DNA of 8,848 nt from Clostridiales bacterium (GTDB lineage: Bacteria > Bacillota > Clostridia > Lachnospirales > WQUN01): assembly GCA_031254075.1 (NCBI GenBank), contig JAIRVD010000026.1:1-8848 (forward strand), in the 5' to 3' direction. Under the pieces are notes generated by a model that worked only from the letters and a program-made list of their open reading frames with translations, did no database searches and had not been told where the DNA came from. This document shows, one piece after another, positions 6,426-8,848 of this stretch (positions are counted from its first letter, which is position 1; every line of letters begins with the position of its first letter). The position numbers were made by a program, and so were the translations under genes.

Positions 6426-7614
6426 CATGCTTTCTCAAGCCGAACTTGATGCCCTGCTTGGAAATGTTATGGAAGATTTAGGAGACAGTTTGCCGAGTGT
6501 GGATGGTCTTTCTGCCGAAGACCAAGACGTGCTTGGCGAAATCGGAAATATTAATATGGGTACTGCCGCGACAACCCTTTTCACTTTATTGTCGCAAAAA
6601 GTACTTATCACAACGCCGCATGTAAATGTAATGACTTGGAGAGAGCTCTCTTCAAGCTACGACAGACCTGCAGTCGGAATTCGTGTCGGATATAAAGTAG
6701 GACTTCGTGGTTCAAATATATTGATTTTGAAAGACCGTGATGTTAAAATTATTGCGGATTTGATGATGGGTGGAACAGGCGACATCGAAGGCGAAGTTGA
6801 ACTCAACGATTTAGACATGAGTGCCATCGGCGAAGCCATGAACCAAATGGTAGGCTCGGCGTCTACTTCGCTCTCTTCCATGATTAAGCAAAAGGTTGAT
6901 ATTGATACACCGCATCCTTTTATGTTGGAATTTACTCCCGAGGGAACGGTTATAGAATCGGCAGGTTTTACCGCCGACGAAACGATTGTAAGCATCGCCT
7001 TCCGAATGGAAATCGGAGATTTAATCGACAGTGAAATTATGCAGATTTATCCGATGGACTTCGCCAAGGAATTAGTTGTAATGTTAAAAGACCAGATGAT
7101 GGGCGAAAGTGGTGGTTCTGTGGTAGCTCAAGCACCTGCACCTGTTGCGGCACCTCCGACGCCTGCACCCGTTGCACCGCCTCCGGCACCCGTACCCGTT
7201 GCACCTCCTCCGCCTCCTGTTGCACAAGCCCCTGTGTACGCACAACCGGCTCCGCAACCAATGTATGCACAACCTCAACCCGTGTATGCACAGACTGCTC
7301 CGCTTCCGCAAAATGTTCAAACGGCACAATTTGTTCCGTTCGACCCGCAGGAAATTTATCAGCAGAAGGAAAACATGGGCATCATCATGGATGTTCCGTT
7401 GGAGATAAGCGTAGAGCTTGGACGCACATACAAGAAAATTTCCGAAATTTTGGAGTTTTCACCCGGTACCGTGCTGGAACTCGATAAGCTTGCGGGCGAA
7501 CCAATCGACATTATCGTAAACGGCAAGTTTGTTGCAAAAGGCGACGTTGTTGTTATTGATGAAAACTTCGGTATCAGAATTACCGAAATTATAAGTGCAG
7601 ATAAGAGGATTTAA
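6418..7614 (+). CDS. fliY: FliY, CheC-FliN fusion switch protein and CheY-P phosphatase
   Basis: FliY is a C-ring protein of Firmicutes that also dephosphorylates CheY-P. The 398-residue protein opens with a CheY-binding peptide (LSQAELDALL, 5-14) much like that of FliM. The CheC-like domain (about 33-225) has two complete D/S-x3-E-x2-N-x22-P phosphatase motifs: Asp37-Glu41-Asn44-Pro67 and Ser135-Glu139-Asn142-Pro165. A Pro/Ala/Val-rich linker follows (about 236-305), with three YAQ units near its end. The C-terminal FliN/SpoA domain (about 320-395) contains MDVPLEISVELGRT and LDKLAGEPIDIIVNGKFVAKG. The length is close to B. subtilis FliY (378). The ATG follows a strong SD inside fliM. A separate fliN is not needed, since this protein carries that domain. 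cheY comes next, so the phosphatase and its substrate are adjacent. Confidence 0.97.
   Translation: MGDMLSQAELDALLGNVMEDLGDSLPSVDGLSAEDQDVLGEIGNINMGTAATTLFTLLSQKVLITTPHVNVMTWRELSSSYDRPAVGIRVGYKVGLRGSNILILKDRDVKIIADLMMGGTGDIEGEVELNDLDMSAIGEAMNQMVGSASTSLSSMIKQKVDIDTPHPFMLEFTPEGTVIESAGFTADETIVSIAFRMEIGDLIDSEIMQIYPMDFAKELVVMLKDQMMGESGGSVVAQAPAPVAAPPTPAPVAPPPAPVPVAPPPPPVAQAPVYAQPAPQPMYAQPQPVYAQTAPLPQNVQTAQFVPFDPQEIYQQKENMGIIMDVPLEISVELGRTYKKISEILEFSPGTVLELDKLAGEPIDIIVNGKFVAKGDVVVIDENFGIRITEIISADKRI
7123..7332 (+). repeat. Low-complexity Pro/Ala/Val-coding linker of fliY
   Basis: Within fliY, about 210 bases rich in CCN, GCN and GTN codons encode a P/A/V linker ending in VYAQPAP, MYAQPQP and VYAQTAP. 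The YAQ units are a small tandem repeat at DNA level too (variants of GTGTATGCACAACC). Such a tract can change length by slippage. It separates the phosphatase domain from the FliN domain. Confidence 0.75.
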
Positions 7615-7632
7615 CCTCATTTATACAGAGCT

Positions 7633-7652
7633 AAGGAGTGGAAAAAATTATG
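7633..7652 (+). promoter_or_regulatory. SD that sets the cheY start at ATG 7650
   Basis: AAGGAG (7633-7638) lies 11 nt before ATG 7650. The GTG at 7638 would begin inside this SD, so it cannot use it, and family alignment also favours ATG 7650. Confidence 0.8.
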
Positions 7653-8015
7653 TCCGACAAAACAATTCTTTTGGTAGATGATGCCGCATTCATGCGCATG
7701 ATGCTGAAGGATATTCTCACCAAAAACGGATACACTGTTGTTGGTGAAGCGGAAAACGGCGTTAAGGCAATTGAGAAATACAAAGAACTAAAGCCGAATT
7801 TGTGCATTCTGGACATTACTATGCCCGAAATGGACGGGATTCAAGCCGCCAAGGGTATCAAGGCCGCCGACAGCGGTGCTTTGATTATCATGTGTTCGGC
7901 CATGGGTCAACAGGCAATGGTAATCGAATCAATTCAAGCCGGAGCGAGAGACTTTATAGTCAAACCTTTCCAAGCGGATAGGGTTATCGAAGCTGTAAAG
8001 AAAGTTATCGGCTAA
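7650..8015 (+). CDS. cheY: CheY, chemotaxis response regulator
   Basis: CheY is a single-domain receiver. When phosphorylated by CheA it binds FliM and FliY to change rotation. The 121-residue protein has the full receiver set: acidic pair Asp10-Asp11, phospho-acceptor Asp55 (LDITMPEMDG), Ser83 (IIMCSAMGQQ) as the switch Ser/Thr, Phe102 and Lys105-Pro106 (DFIVKPF). There is no output domain. The sequence is very close to B. subtilis CheY, including DDAAFMRMMLKDIL and KPFQADRV. The start is ATG 7650; an in-frame GTG at 7638 overlaps the SD and would add four residues. It follows fliY by 35 nt, the usual Firmicutes position. Phe102 fills the aromatic switch place (Tyr106 in E. coli), which is seen in other Gram-positive CheY proteins. 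Confidence 0.97.
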   Translation: MSDKTILLVDDAAFMRMMLKDILTKNGYTVVGEAENGVKAIEKYKELKPNLCILDITMPEMDGIQAAKGIKAADSGALIIMCSAMGQQAMVIESIQAGARDFIVKPFQADRVIEAVKKVIG

Positions 8016-8024
8016 CGTTTTTCT

Positions 8025-8432
8025 ATGGAAAATCTAATTTTTCTTCTTAGCGAAGGCTGGTCTACTACTACGGCAGCAGACCAGTTTTTTAGTATTCTTC
8101 GTTTTTTTGGTGCCACCATTTTGGTTGCGGCGCTTGCTTATTTTGCTACGAAAAAATTGGCAGGCTCACGAATGATGGGTCAACGCAATGGAAATTTGTC
8201 CGTTCTGGAATCTATAAACGTCGGAGGACAGGCAGTTATTCAGCTTGTTAAAGCAGGCGATAAATTTCTCGTTGTCGGCGTTACCAAGGAAAACATAACT
8301 CTGCTTTCTGAAATTGATAAAGAACATATCAACGAACCCGAACGCCCCGATTTTAAAAATTTGAACACGCCTTTTGCCAAAGTTCTTTCCCGGTTTATTC
8401 AACCTAAGGGGAGTGTTGTGGATGATGAATAG
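8025..8432 (+). CDS. fliO: FliO (FliZ in Bacillus naming), flagellar export apparatus assembly protein
   Basis: FliO is a small membrane protein that helps assemble the FliP ring of the flagellar type III export gate. The 135-residue protein has a short N-terminal segment, one membrane helix (about 21-42; FFGATILVAALAYFATKK), and a cytoplasmic domain. That domain carries the FliO pattern: LSVLESINVGGQAVIQLVKAG followed by FLVVGVTKENITLL (about 58-93). The tail (about 105-135) is polar and variable. The start is ATG 8025, 9 nt after the cheY stop, with no good SD, so translation may depend on coupling to cheY. The end overlaps the fliP start by 11 bases. The short first segment has hydrophobic character but no clear signal peptide, unlike the longer Bacillus FliZ. 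Position just before fliP strongly supports the call. Confidence 0.88.
   Translation: MENLIFLLSEGWSTTTAADQFFSILRFFGATILVAALAYFATKKLAGSRMMGQRNGNLSVLESINVGGQAVIQLVKAGDKFLVVGVTKENITLLSEIDKEHINEPERPDFKNLNTPFAKVLSRFIQPKGSVVDDE
8406..8424 (+). promoter_or_regulatory. SD and start region of fliP inside fliO
   Basis: AAGGGGAG (8406-8413) lies 8 nt before ATG 8422. A second in-frame ATG follows at 8425. The site is inside the end of fliO, so translation is probably coupled. Confidence 0.75.
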
Positions 8433-8848
8433 ATTCAAGAAAATGAAATTTTTCGTCGCTTTCGCCTTGTTCTTGGGTCTTTTTTGCGTTTTTGGTGAAT
8501 CCGTTTTTGCTGCCAATCTTTTTAATCCCGAAAATACCGCCGGACTGCTTAACCCCGAATCTTCCCTTCTTCCCGCAATTTCTGTTGAAGTAGGGGCTTC
8601 GGATGACCCCGAGAGCGTTGTTACTACTTTGCAGGTGTTGTTTTTAATCAGTATTATTTCACTTGCACCTTCGCTTCTTGTGCTTCTTACTTCGTTTACA
8701 CGAATCGTTATCGTTCTTTCATTCACGCGACAGGCCATGGCCACCCAACAAATGCCTCCAAATCAGGTTCTTGTTGGTATCGCGCTTTTTTTAACCCTTT
8801 TTATTATGGCTCCGCAGTTCCAAGCTATCAACGAAAACGCCATCCAAC
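8422..8848 (+). CDS. fliP: FliP, flagellar type III export gate protein (N-terminal part, 3' end outside window)
   Basis: FliP forms the core ring of the export gate in the basal body membrane, with FliQ and FliR. The frame is open from ATG 8422 to the window edge, giving 142 codons. It begins with a likely cleavable signal peptide: MMNRFKKMK, then a hydrophobic stretch (FFVAFALFLGLFCVFG) and a probable cut after SVFA near residue 28. A variable extracytoplasmic segment (about 29-72) follows, then the conserved core: LQVLFLISIISLAPSLLVLL, TSFTRIVIVLSF, MATQQMPPNQVLVGIALFL and TLFIMAPQF. These are FliP hallmarks. The rest (about 110 residues by family length) lies past the window. It overlaps fliO by 11 bases. 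fliQ, fliR and flhB would be expected next. Confidence 0.95.
   Translation, partial: MMNRFKKMKFFVAFALFLGLFCVFGESVFAANLFNPENTAGLLNPESSLLPAISVEVGASDDPESVVTTLQVLFLISIISLAPSLLVLLTSFTRIVIVLSFTRQAMATQQMPPNQVLVGIALFLTLFIMAPQFQAINENAIQ

Noticed and set aside
7638..7640. GTG as start of cheY
   Set aside because: It overlaps the SD itself; ATG 7650 fits both the SD and the family N-terminus.
8166..8744. A 192-codon open frame on the - strand
   Set aside because: It lies opposite fliO and fliP, both with clear family motifs in the + frame. It has no SD or recognisable domain and is an antisense shadow.
1..8848. A new defence, mobile or biosynthetic system hidden in the cluster
   Set aside because: All genes are standard flagellar or chemotaxis genes in normal order, with no insertion, direct repeats, tRNA, integrase or foreign-looking gap. 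The largest gap is 154 nt and is explained by a terminator and promoter.

Overview
The window is one stretch of a flagellar/chemotaxis (fla/che-type) gene cluster. Every gene is on the + strand, and the order is: flgD (5'-truncated) - TIGR02530-type flagellar operon protein - flgE - [terminator, promoter] - flbD/swrD - motA - motB - fliL - fliM - fliY - cheY - fliO (fliZ) - fliP (3'-truncated). The host is most likely a Firmicute of the class Clostridia. The order follows the Firmicutes fla/che plan. The switch protein is the long FliY form, with a CheC-like phosphatase domain fused to a FliN domain. CheY closely resembles Bacillus CheY, strong Gram-positive Shine-Dalgarno (SD) sequences are common, and motA/motB sit between flbD and fliL as is usual in clostridia. 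I cannot place it below class from the sequence alone.

Region 1-2774 holds the hook module: the FlgD hook cap/scaffold C-terminus, a small conserved protein of unknown function, and the hook subunit FlgE. FlgE is preceded by an 85-nt leader that can form small hairpins. Region 2775-2928 is the longest gap between genes. It holds a strong intrinsic terminator and, right after it, a plausible extended -10 sigma-A-type promoter. Hook genes and motor genes may therefore be separate, or only partly coupled, transcription units.

Region 2929-8848 is a tight run of motor, switch and export genes. FlbD/SwrD is a small factor linked to motor power. MotA/MotB form the ion-driven stator and FliL is the stator-associated membrane protein. 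FliM and FliY are C-ring switch proteins, CheY is the response regulator that binds the switch, and FliO and FliP belong to the flagellar type III export gate. Spacing is short or overlapping: 1 nt for motA/motB, 8 nt for fliM/fliY and 11 nt for fliO/fliP, which suggests translational coupling. Two central genes, motA and fliM, appear to start with TTG.

No mobile element, RNA gene, CRISPR array or frank pseudogene is visible. I found no undescribed system. The points worth a second look are variations within a known machine: FlgD repeats, a large hook protein with one cysteine, low-complexity linkers in MotA, MotB and FliY, the flgE leader, the terminator/promoter break, and the uncharacterised TIGR02530-like gene.
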